Positions 12,232-19,082 of a DNA stretch of 19,472 nucleotides are shown piece after piece. The notes beneath the pieces were generated by a model. It worked only from the letters and a program-made list of their open reading frames with translations, did not search any database and was not told where the DNA came from. The position numbers and the translations under genes are program-made. The stretch lies in NCBI GenBank assembly GCA_910586125.1, contig CAJUHP010000038.1, forward strand, positions 1 to 19,472, written 5' to 3'. Positions within the stretch are counted from its first letter, which is position 1; each line of letters opens with the position of its first letter. The stretch is from an uncultured Lachnospiraceae bacterium (GTDB taxonomy: Bacteria > Bacillota > Clostridia > Lachnospirales > Lachnospiraceae).

Positions 12232-13065
12232 CTAATCCTCCGAGGATACTTTCATAGTATTCTGCATTATTTGAATCAAATCACTTTTTACTAATTGATT
12301 CCCATAGACCATATATAAGTACTCTCCATCTTCCCATATGATCTGTAAATCATCGCCTTTAACTATCACCCTTGCCCAAGAATCATGAATAAATACTTTT
12401 TCTGCCGTAATATCTTCATCATCAATATTTAAAGAACTTGCATTCTTATAAATATAATAAGAGATTCTATTTCCACTCTTGTCAGAATAAACAACTCGTT
12501 TTGGAAAGTCAGAACTATCTACTTCAACAATAGTGTACTCTTTTGGAAGCCAATCCGGTACATACATTCCCAAAAAATCCGCATGATCGAATTCAATTCC
12601 TCCATCTGTTTTCTCTGTTAATCGCAATTCCTGCGATCTAGGAAAAATAGTCGAAATAAAATTATCCACGCCCGCGGCAAATGCGTCGACAGTGCAGTAC
12701 AAAGTGGTAGTCATGATTGCTGACAGGAAGATGGCCGCCATGGCCAACCTGCGCGGCGTATGCCTGGCTCTGACAGCGCGGCGCGGGCTGGCGGTGGAAC
12801 TGGCGGTGTTACCTGCATCTCTTCGTTTCTGGCTCTGAACCTTTTTTACCTCCTGGGAGAGCCGCTTTTGAAAAGCAGCTCTCTGTTCAGGAGTCGGGGA
12901 CCGGTCTGGATCTTCCGCCAATTCCCTGGCTTTTTTCAGCCAGTAATCAGCTTCCTCCGTCTCCTCATTTGACAGCACAACTCGTAAAAAAGTCTCTTCA
13001 CATTCTTTCTGCTCCCGCTCTGCTGTCAGATTGATTCTTCGATTTTCTGTTTCGTTTTTCTTCAT
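12232..13065 (-). CDS. DUF4367-type membrane protein, possible anti-sigma factor
   Basis: A 277-residue protein. Residues 1 to about 105 are cytoplasmic and charged (ETEEADYWLKKARELAEDPDRSPTPEQRAAFQKRL), then comes a basic stretch. One membrane helix lies at about 106-131 (RLAMAAIFLSAIMTTTLYCTVDAFA). An extracytoplasmic domain with DUF4367 features (DWLPKEYTIVEVDSSDFPKRVVYSD, IIWEDGEYLYMVYG, LIQIMQNTMKVS) covers about 170-274. The gene follows a sigma-factor gene, an arrangement typical of anti-sigma factors, though no zinc-binding anti-sigma motif is visible. The start at 13065 is chosen for GGAG 9 nt upstream; it lies 68 bp inside the sigma gene. Base composition changes sharply near 12669: GC-rich before, AT-rich after. 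Confidence 0.82.
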   Translation of the reverse strand: MKKNETENRRINLTAEREQKECEETFLRVVLSNEETEEADYWLKKARELAEDPDRSPTPEQRAAFQKRLSQEVKKVQSQKRRDAGNTASSTASPRRAVRARHTPRRLAMAAIFLSAIMTTTLYCTVDAFAAGVDNFISTIFPRSQELRLTEKTDGGIEFDHADFLGMYVPDWLPKEYTIVEVDSSDFPKRVVYSDKSGNRISYYIYKNASSLNIDDEDITAEKVFIHDSWARVIVKGDDLQIIWEDGEYLYMVYGNQLVKSDLIQIMQNTMKVSSED

Positions 13066-13636
13066 TGACCTCGTCTCCATAATACATCGCTGCCTTTCGA
13101 CGTGCTCTAGCCAGATAGACTCTGACATTTCTAGCCTTGATTCCCAGTTTCTGTCCTATCTCGCTATCGCTGAGACCGTTTTTATACTTCTCAAGCAATA
13201 ACGCTCGATCTCTCGGCTCCAAACGCTCCAAAACCTCCGTCAGCCTCCGTCTCTTTTCAGCGATGTCTGCTTCCATCATGCAGCGCTCTTCCGGGGTCAA
13301 ATCTGTGGAAGGTATCTCCAGCCAATCGTTATCGTTCAGGCATAGAAGAAGCTTTTTCTTGGAGCGCCTTCTGCCCTCATCAATGGCCACGTTCCGCATG
13401 ACGCTGTACATATAAGAAAGCTGCTTGTCTTCCTCTTTCTTGCAAAGCGTCTCCGCCCGTATAATCAGCCGTAAAAATCCCTCCTGGATCAAATCTTCTC
13501 TCTCGCCCTTGCTCAACTGCTTTCCAAGGACCTGTTCAATCGCATAGTCAGCCAAGCCATGGCCTTTGTCATATAACTCTGCTATAACCCGTTTCGCTTC
13601 TGCATCAACTAAAACATCTTTTTTATGCAGCATCAT
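12998..13636 (-). CDS. Sigma-70 family sigma factor, ECF-like
   Basis: A 212-residue protein. A region-2-like domain covers about 25-92 (EDLIQEGFLRLI, then YMYSVMRNVAIDEGRRRSKK for -10 recognition). A region-4 helix-turn-helix covers about 125-183 (LEPRDRALLLEKYKNGLSDSEIGQKLGIKARNVRVYLARARRKA). Regions 1 and 3 are absent, as in ECF-type factors. The C-terminal 30 residues are a basic tail overlapping the next gene. Two ATGs are adjacent (13636 and 13633); AGGGGG fits the second slightly better. It starts 57 nt after the MBL-like gene in the same direction, with no complete promoter in the gap, so probably the same operon. It likely directs transcription of envelope or secreted targets under control of the DUF4367 membrane protein. 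Confidence 0.88.
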   Translation of the reverse strand: MMLHKKDVLVDAEAKRVIAELYDKGHGLADYAIEQVLGKQLSKGEREDLIQEGFLRLIIRAETLCKKEEDKQLSYMYSVMRNVAIDEGRRRSKKKLLLCLNDNDWLEIPSTDLTPEERCMMEADIAEKRRRLTEVLERLEPRDRALLLEKYKNGLSDSEIGQKLGIKARNVRVYLARARRKAAMYYGDEVNEEKRNRKSKNQSDSRAGAERM

Positions 13637-13693
13637 ATGTCCCCCTAGCTCCCTTTATCGTATTTGTCAAAGCATATTTTCCCGGTTCCTCTT

Positions 13694-14812
13694 TCATACC
13701 AGCACCTCGCTGACGTAAAACCGCACGGTGCTTCCCGGCAGCTCTGTCACCAGATAAAAGGGAATCTGACGCTGCATAATAGATTTTACAACTTGTCCAT
13801 GGGGTTCTCCTGTCGCACATTCATTATCTGCTGTCGCCACCACAATCGCGTTGCGTTTCGGAAGAATCTCCTCATGGAACAGGGACTCTGACCCGTGGCC
13901 AGGCAAAAGCCAGCATCCGACACGGGGCAGATAAGACTGATAGTGACGTTTCAGCCGTTCACGGGGACCCTCACCGGATACCTGCAGATTGCCTGTATAG
14001 ATGCAGCCTGACCGTATCCTGGTGTAATAACTCCATTTCCCCTCCTCTGTGAACTGCTCATACAATGCATAATCCGCACTCTCCGGGCCGGCATAGACCG
14101 TCATGGATACCGCGCAGAACGGACCCTCGAATCGCTGATAGGCTTTTCTCAGACGGCTCTGCATTTCTTCGTCATCCCATAAGTGTTTCAATGTTTCTAC
14201 CGAAGCGGCCTCCTCCAGAGGAATCTCACTGGCCCTGAGACACTCTTTCATTTTCTCCATCCGCTCCCTCTGCCGGTAGGTTTCCGGCTGGTACACCCAG
14301 TCCATGTTCTCATCCACAAATACCCGGAACCCCGAAATGGCCTTCCAAGGCGGGAGATACATGGGAAGATTCGCATCAAATACATTTTTTACCTGATCCG
14401 TCTCCTCTGCCACCTGTGTCACCACAGGAAGCTTTGCGTCCATAACCTGCCATGCCGACAATGCCGTTTTTGGCGTTGTAATCAGCCGCCCCAGAAAATC
14501 GTCCGGCTGACCGCCCTCGCAGAGATGCTTCAACAGCGTGTATGCTCTCTCTTCCTCGTGAAGAAACGGGAGAAAAACTTTTTTCACGCGGCACCAGCCC
14601 ATCAAAATCTCCAGACCGCTCGCATGTTCTCTGTCTACAGAGCTTAAAAAAACTCCGTCGATTACTTCCCCCTCATGAAAATTTTGCTTCACGAGATCGG
14701 CCATCAATCTGGCCGAAGTGTCAGAACCGCAGTCAAAAACTACATTCTGCCCTTTTTCAAACTGCTCAGTGATAAATGTTCCCTGTCCGACTGGCTGAAA
14801 AGTTCTAATCAT
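13694..14812 (-). CDS. Metallo-beta-lactamase-fold-like protein with degenerate metal site
   Basis: A 372-residue cytoplasmic-looking protein. The N-terminus (VGQGTFITEQF...NVVFDCGSD, residues about 8-31) matches the opening strands of ComEC-type MBL domains. The metal motif, normally SHxDxDHxxG, reads SSVDREHASGLEIL: the first His is Ser, but Asp and the last His remain. Later segments LLPGHGSESLFHE and VVATADNECATGEPHGQVV fit the C-terminal half of the same fold (compare HHGS and the HP loop). About 120 middle residues are family-specific. It may be catalytically weak or use a changed metal set. GGAAGGAG precedes the start. It is the first gene of the run leading to the sigma factor, with a palindrome just upstream. 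No function is assigned beyond the fold. Confidence 0.72.
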   Translation of the reverse strand: MIRTFQPVGQGTFITEQFEKGQNVVFDCGSDTSARLMADLVKQNFHEGEVIDGVFLSSVDREHASGLEILMGWCRVKKVFLPFLHEEERAYTLLKHLCEGGQPDDFLGRLITTPKTALSAWQVMDAKLPVVTQVAEETDQVKNVFDANLPMYLPPWKAISGFRVFVDENMDWVYQPETYRQRERMEKMKECLRASEIPLEEAASVETLKHLWDDEEMQSRLRKAYQRFEGPFCAVSMTVYAGPESADYALYEQFTEEGKWSYYTRIRSGCIYTGNLQVSGEGPRERLKRHYQSYLPRVGCWLLPGHGSESLFHEEILPKRNAIVVATADNECATGEPHGQVVKSIMQRQIPFYLVTELPGSTVRFYVSEVLV

Positions 14813-14868
14813 TTTGCTTGGCTCCTTCCGTCTCTTTGTAGGTCTCCTTTTGATTGGCTCTTATTTTT

Positions 14869-14882
14869 TAGAAGCGCTTCTA
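14869..14882. promoter_or_regulatory. Perfect 14-bp palindrome, candidate operator
   Basis: TAGAAGCGCTTCTA reads the same on both strands. On the minus strand it lies immediately after a TATATA box (about 14885-14890) that pairs with TTACAT 17 nt upstream, so a bound protein would sit on the transcription start of the MBL/sigma-factor run. Confidence 0.55.
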
Positions 14883-14884
14883 CT

Positions 14885-14913
14885 ATATATAACGAAAGGC
14901 TTGACAAAATGTA
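14885..14913 (-). promoter_or_regulatory. Possible promoter of the MBL/sigma-factor operon
   Basis: On the minus strand TTACAT, a 17-nt spacer and TATATA, with long A-runs further upstream (about 14930-14975) that could act as an UP element. Each box matches consensus at only about four of six positions. Positions 14914-15092 otherwise hold A/T-runs and a small GCCATT/AATGGC hairpin (15061-15077) past the glucosyltransferase stop. Confidence 0.45.
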
Positions 14914-15092
14914 ACACCTCTTTGGAAAATTTTTTAAGTTTTTTTCTATTTTTTTTCAAAAAACCAGCTTTTTCAGCGTTTTTCTACTCTATATTTGCGT
15001 AATATGCGTTCCGTTTGACATCCTCCTCTTTTTCGACAATCGCACGTCTGAAATGATTAAGCCATTAAAAAAATGGCGATCCGGCAATAAAT

Positions 15093-16589
15093 TTACGGAA
15101 CCGGCAATTTCACAATCACTTGATCCCCCTCCCGGTAAACCGATCCCGCAGAGGGCCAGCAGGGAATTTCCTCTGTCTCTGCTTTCTCCAATGCCGCCGT
15201 ATATTCATATCCAAGCGTTCTCCACAGCCCCAAAATCCGTTCCGTCGAACCGCATTCTTTTTCCTGATCCCACTCATAAAAAGACCAGCCAATCGTCTCT
15301 CCCTGCACAAGTCCCGGCGCAGGCAGGGGGGACCAGCGCCCCGCAAAATAAATCTGGGATGTGGACGGCGCGCCGGTCTGCTCTATCGCTTTTGCCAGCT
15401 CCCAGGTCAATTTACACTCCTGCTGATAGACCTGATATGCCGTTCCGGTGAGCTGGACGGTCTGTCTGAACTGCAGGCCGATAAAAAGAACGGCGGCCAG
15501 ACAGGCCCCTCTTTGCAGCCAGTATCGCTTCCCAAAATTTTCAAACACCAGATGAATCAGGTAGCACCACCCAAATGCAATCGTAAAGGACAGGGCAAGC
15601 TGCGCTCTTACCTGATCCGGTCCGCCTGCATAAAGAGGCAGCAAAAAAGGGGACACATACAGAATCAGAGCGGCAATTCCATAAGCTGCGCAGCCGCGGC
15701 CGCGTCTGAAACGATACAGAACGATAAGCATCGTTCCAAACAGCGCCGCCGTGTAAGCCAGCGTGTAAAAAACGCCCGCTCCTGTCAAAATCTGAATTCC
15801 ATAATGATACAGATCCCGGAGGCATTCAACGGCCGGCTTTGTCCCCCATCTGCGCATTCCAGCCACATAGGCCGTGGAACGAAACGAGCCGGTGGAAAGA
15901 TACAGGCCAACTTTTGCAGCCGCCTGGCTGATACCAAATGCTAAGAGAAAAAATAATACGTGCTGGATTGCAAGACGCCACCAACCGCGCTCGCCCTCCC
16001 TGTGATCATACTGCCAGAGATAGAGCGCGGCCGCAGCGGCGATATACAGCGCCACCAGCGCCTGATACGAACTGAAGCTCCACACCGCGGCCAGAAGGCC
16101 CGCCGGCCACAACCACCAAACACCGTTCTCTGTCAGAAGATACGAAACCAAAACGACGGCCGCGAGGCACAAAAAAACTGCCCAGGCCACTTCCATGCTC
16201 TGCAGCAGAAAATGAAACTGTTCCGTCATGGCCGGATGCGTCAAAAAAAACAGGGGAAACAGCGCCAGAAAGCCTTTCTTTCTGCCTTCTGCCAGACGGC
16301 ACAGAGCCGCCTGCCACAGCAGGCAGGACGCCGCCAAAAACAACAGCGCAAATAAAATCGACGCCTCATAGTGAAACACGGTCTGCCCAAACAGATATTT
16401 GCTGACCACCAGCCCAGGCCTCTCGTGGTACAGCCACGACAGCAGCATTTCCTGCGGCGCATTTATCATAATCTCTGTGTCGATCGAGATACTGCGGTAT
16501 ATCAGACGGGAAGCAAAGGGAAGCAAAGCCAGCAGGATCGCCAGAATATTTCCGATCCAAAAGCCGGAGAATGCAGAACGCTTTTTCAT
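15093..16589 (-). CDS. Multi-pass membrane glucosyltransferase, GtrII-like
   Basis: A 498-residue protein with about 10 hydrophobic helices from residue 12 to about 390 and a soluble tail of about 110 residues. The opening (first helix, then SISIDTEIMINAPQEMLLSWLYHERPGLVVSKYLFGQ) fits the GtrII/'glucosyltransferase domain' family. There an acidic residue in the first outside loop is thought to be catalytic and the donor is a lipid-linked glucose. Aromatic-rich helices (WWLWPAGLLAAVWSFSSYQALVALYIAAAAALYLW) support a polyprenyl-sugar enzyme. It would decorate a surface glycan. The ATG at 16589 is chosen because GGAGG lies 5 nt before it; a TTG four codons upstream overlaps that site. It is a single-gene unit with its own promoter. 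Confidence 0.78.
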   Translation of the reverse strand: MKKRSAFSGFWIGNILAILLALLPFASRLIYRSISIDTEIMINAPQEMLLSWLYHERPGLVVSKYLFGQTVFHYEASILFALLFLAASCLLWQAALCRLAEGRKKGFLALFPLFFLTHPAMTEQFHFLLQSMEVAWAVFLCLAAVVLVSYLLTENGVWWLWPAGLLAAVWSFSSYQALVALYIAAAAALYLWQYDHREGERGWWRLAIQHVLFFLLAFGISQAAAKVGLYLSTGSFRSTAYVAGMRRWGTKPAVECLRDLYHYGIQILTGAGVFYTLAYTAALFGTMLIVLYRFRRGRGCAAYGIAALILYVSPFLLPLYAGGPDQVRAQLALSFTIAFGWCYLIHLVFENFGKRYWLQRGACLAAVLFIGLQFRQTVQLTGTAYQVYQQECKLTWELAKAIEQTGAPSTSQIYFAGRWSPLPAPGLVQGETIGWSFYEWDQEKECGSTERILGLWRTLGYEYTAALEKAETEEIPCWPSAGSVYREGDQVIVKLPVP

Positions 16590-16660
16590 CTTAACCTCCA
16601 ATATGCGGCCCTGTACGCCGGCGGCGCTGGCTCCTTTTTCATGCAGAAATATTTTGTTTC

Positions 16661-16690
16661 AGTATATCACAGATAACGAGCCGCGGTCAA
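16661..16690 (-). promoter_or_regulatory. SigmaA promoter of the glucosyltransferase gene
   Basis: On the minus strand TTGACC (16685-16690), 18-nt spacer, TATACT (16661-16666). Upstream, around 16720-16750, is an A/T-run element with two AGCTCT copies that could form a weak hairpin on either strand. Confidence 0.75.
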
Positions 16691-16829
16691 CTACGGAAAT
16701 CGGAAGAATGCGTCAAAAAAGCTCTAAATAAGCTCTTTTTTGCTTTTTTTAAGATGAAACCGGACCTTGCGGTGTCTGTGAGGAAATCGCAGAAACGCTT
16801 TTTCGTTTTTTAGTAAATATAAAAGGCTT

Positions 16830-16858
16830 TTTACATCATTTCCATCGAAAAGCATTAT
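16830..16858 (+). promoter_or_regulatory. SigmaA promoter of the XRE regulator gene
   Basis: TTTACA (16830-16835), 17-nt spacer, CATTAT (16853-16858), about 28 nt before the start codon. Confidence 0.65.
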
Positions 16859-16886
16859 TGTTACACTAGGAGAAAGGGAGGATACC

Positions 16887-17228
16887 ATGAGCGATTATAA
16901 AAGACAAATAGGAGCAAGGGTAAAAAATGCACGCACGATGAGGGGCATCACACAGGAAACTCTGGCAGAAAAACTGGATGTCTCCGTGAGCTGCATCAGC
17001 CGAATTGAAACAGGTTCATCTATCTGCAGTATCAAAACTTTGCTTTCCATTTCAGAGATTTTGGATGTGGGCATAGAATATCTTCTGTATGATTTCGTGA
17101 CCAATCATGTGGTTACAGACCCGCTGTCGTCCGAAATTCTGCTGACGATCGAACCGATGCCGGACAACTATAAGGAGCATATTCTGCGGGTGATCCACAG
17201 CCTTTATCAGAGCCTGCCCCCCACTTAG
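16887..17228 (+). CDS. XRE-family helix-turn-helix regulator
   Basis: A 113-residue protein. The helix-turn-helix domain covers about 8-62: IGARVKNARTMRGITQETLAEKLDVSVSCISRIETGSSICSIKTLLSISEILDVGIEYLL, the standard Cro/C1 pattern. The C-terminal 45 residues (SSEILLTIEPMPDNYKEHILRVIHSLYQSL) probably form helices for dimerisation. GGGAGG lies 5 nt before the ATG. It is the only plus-strand gene in the right half and is transcribed away from the glucosyltransferase gene. It marks the point where base composition falls, so it could belong to the transferred segment to its right. Its target is unknown. Confidence 0.9.
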   Translation: MSDYKRQIGARVKNARTMRGITQETLAEKLDVSVSCISRIETGSSICSIKTLLSISEILDVGIEYLLYDFVTNHVVTDPLSSEILLTIEPMPDNYKEHILRVIHSLYQSLPPT

Positions 17229-17253
17229 GACACGGCTCAGAGGGACTCCAGCA

Positions 17254-17352
17254 ATGCATGACAGCACGCATAAAGCGATATTAAGAAATAAGAGACACGA
17301 TCCGAAGGGGCGATTCAAAACAAAGATTTTATACAATATATGGTATCTATGA
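17254..17352 (+). CDS. Possible 32-residue basic peptide
   Basis: An ATG 25 nt after the regulator's stop, with AGAGGGA about 8 nt upstream, opens a frame for MHDSTHKAILRNKRHDPKGR and 12 further residues. The product is basic and has no signal peptide. The 3' end runs into the left arm of the probable terminator at 17333-17385, which weakens the case. It may be chance. Confidence 0.22.
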   Translation: MHDSTHKAILRNKRHDPKGRFKTKILYNIWYL

Positions 17353-17385
17353 GCGAATAGACAGAGCCATATCTTGTGTTTTTTC
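17333..17385 (+). terminator. Probable terminator of the XRE regulator transcript
   Basis: ACA, ATATGG and TCT pair with AGA, CCATAT and TGT in nested order, with small internal loops, followed by GTTTTTT. It lies about 105 nt past the regulator stop codon. Confidence 0.5.
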
Positions 17386-17436
17386 TTAGTTTATGACAGC
17401 CCCTTCCTCTTTTTTGTATCATTGATTTGTTAATTT

Positions 17437-17487
17437 TTACTCCATTTTCAGTAAATTATTTCCGAAGGGATCAAACAATTTCCCCAT
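17437..17487 (-). pseudogene. C-terminal remnant of a VOC/glyoxalase-family gene
   Basis: On the minus strand the frame MGKLFDPFGNNLLKME-stop matches the typical last strand of VOC-family proteins (xFDPFGN...L.E). Upstream in the same frame only a few unconvincing residues remain, and there is no start or room for a gene of about 120 residues before the P-loop gene's end at 17534. It reads as the tail of a gene replaced by the insertion of what lies to the right. Confidence 0.5.
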
Positions 17488-17533
17488 TATGAAAATCCGA
17501 TTTCTCAGCCTTATGAACAGGCGTTTCCATATA

Positions 17534-18010
17534 TTATTCGGTGATGGTCAAATAATAAAATGTTTTTCCATCCTTTTTTCTGTGATTATTCCAATCTTCT
17601 TCTATAGAATTCTTCACATTTTTGGCATCCATAAAATTATTTCCTCGTTTTTTACAATGTTCCGCTAACAATTCATCGCTGATATCAAGATAGATTACTA
17701 CATCACAATCCACAATAATTGTAGTGAACAATGGATGCCCGACTTTTACCGATATTTTCTCATAGACCAGCTTATCAATAAAGTCACCAATCTCCTTCGT
17801 CCATGGTTTTTGGCTGATAAATTCCGCTTCCTCCCTGGTTAATTGCGGCCATAATTCATCGTCCAAATCTACACAATCAGGAATTTGCTTCAGCAAGGTT
17901 GTTTTGCCACAGCACGTTGTTGCCAAAACACAGATACGCTCATTTTTATGTTTATCGAAAATTGCATTCAGTGCATTTATCGTTTCCCGGGCAGACGTTT
18001 GTATTGACAT
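17534..18010 (-). CDS. Small P-loop NTPase, kinase-like
   Basis: A 158-residue soluble protein. A Walker A loop lies at 29-38 (LATTCCGKTT, with Ala where Gly is usual), followed by LLKQIPDCVDLDDELWPQL, as in small nucleotide or shikimate-type kinases where an acidic pair binds substrate or Mg2+. A second core strand reads TTIIVDCDVVIYLDIS (96-111). The region ELLAEHCKKRGNNF resembles a lid with basic residues. I recall similar short 'ATP-binding' proteins in Firmicutes without a known function. AGGAG lies 9 nt before the start. It is AT-rich relative to the left part of the window. It stands alone, with 235 nt of gene-free AT-rich DNA before it. Confidence 0.75.
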   Translation of the reverse strand: MSIQTSARETINALNAIFDKHKNERICVLATTCCGKTTLLKQIPDCVDLDDELWPQLTREEAEFISQKPWTKEIGDFIDKLVYEKISVKVGHPLFTTIIVDCDVVIYLDISDELLAEHCKKRGNNFMDAKNVKNSIEEDWNNHRKKDGKTFYYLTITE

Positions 18011-18138
18011 GCCGAAATTCTCCTACTATATCTATACTTTGATTAATGGGTACAAAATTCCGAAAAGGAAGTATTTTTATGGAACGTATTGTTGTTATAT
18101 TTTATCTGCTTCCCTCTAATTTTATCTTAAATAGACCT

Positions 18139-18189
18139 GTTTTGTACTAGAATGAAACTTTCTCTGGCTTCTAGCTATTTGTACAAAAC
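18139..18189. repeat. Inverted repeat in the AT-rich intergenic gap
   Basis: GTTTTGTAC (18139-18147) and GTACAAAAC (18181-18189) are perfect 9-bp inverted arms around 33 nt, with an inner TAGAA/TTCTA pair. It could be an operator, an end of a small element or a hairpin past the broken gene. Nothing else stands out in 18011-18245. Confidence 0.4.
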
Positions 18190-18245
18190 GAATATGTACT
18201 GTCGTAAGGAATTCCATTGTGGTATACAGTAAATTTGCCTTCATA

Positions 18246-19081
18246 CTACAACTCACGTACATAAATCTTAGGCTCTCCCATAGTATCACATATTTCATTG
18301 AAAAATATTTGCATTTTACTTATCACATCTTGAATACCCACATGTTTTAATCTTATTCCTATTTCCTTAATAAATACGCTATTACTATCGTTCACTACAA
18401 ATACTGGTAACAAGCAGTAAAGTCTCTCTGCCTTTAATCTTAGTTCGTCAGTACATTTTATGTCACAATGTATTTGTCTATAATTATAGCCCTCAGCATA
18501 TGTCACTTGATAACAATTACAATCCTTTTCATAAAATGCTCCCCACATTTTTTTGTTGTCTCTTATTTTCGTATTTGGTAAGTACTTAAATTCATTTCGC
18601 ATACAAGGCAATTCCAGGTTTGCAATTATGTATTTGTATACTTTTTCTATAGTTTGCCTAGCCTTTTTATTATTTAAAGGTAGAACCTTTAATATTTCTT
18701 CGTATCTAAAATCAACAACTGCATACTTCACCATCTCACTCACTACAGTATTTTTCGTGTATAAGTAATCGTATGCGCGCAAAAATTTACATATATAGTA
18801 TTCAATACAGATTATAGGTATTACACTTATATTCTTGTAATAAGGCAACTCTCTTTTTACTATATCAATAAAATTATAGTATGATTTTACTGCTAATTTG
18901 TTATTAGGAGGAACGTCAAAAAACACAATAATATTATCTGCTTCTTCATATATTTCTTTTAACTTATTAAACAAATTACTGCTTCCATCCGAAAAATATA
19001 TGTTATTTCGTACCCACAATGTTTCAATAAAATTGAACTAGGTGTTTCATTACCATCTTCAAATAATAACTTAACTCCCAT
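18246..19081 (-). pseudogene. Frameshifted gene, partner of the adjacent ATPase; possibly Toprim-like
   Basis: The natural start is the ATG at 19081, with AAGGAAA upstream and 1 nt after the ATPase stop. It encodes MGVKLLFEDGNETPSSILLK and then, near 19016-19024, the frame is lost and stops at 18959. The -1 frame continues without break from there to 18246 (VRNNIYFSDGSSNLFNKLKE onward), about 255 residues. No slippery heptamer is visible, so a one-base deletion or a sequencing error is likelier than programmed shifting. The acidic EDGN near the start and the strand NIIVFFDVPP are placed as in Toprim folds (Glu, later Asp). That is inference only. Later segments (SVIPIICIEYYICKFLRAYDYLY, CNCYQVTYAEGYNYRQIHCD) are unknown to me. 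It is strongly AT-rich. Confidence 0.65.
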
Positions 19082-19082
19082 G

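Noticed and set aside
13655..13665. Separate promoter for the sigma factor (TTGACA in the 57-nt gap)
   Set aside because: There is no -10 box at 16-18 nt before the ribosome site and start, so co-transcription with the MBL-like gene is more likely.
15120..15944. Plus-strand open frame opposite the glucosyltransferase
   Set aside because: Arg/Pro/Ser-rich shadow of a clear multi-pass membrane protein gene.
19000..19040. Programmed -1 frameshift in the gene beside the ATPase
   Set aside because: No X-XXY-YYZ slippery heptamer or obvious downstream stem at the junction; a deletion or sequencing error is simpler.
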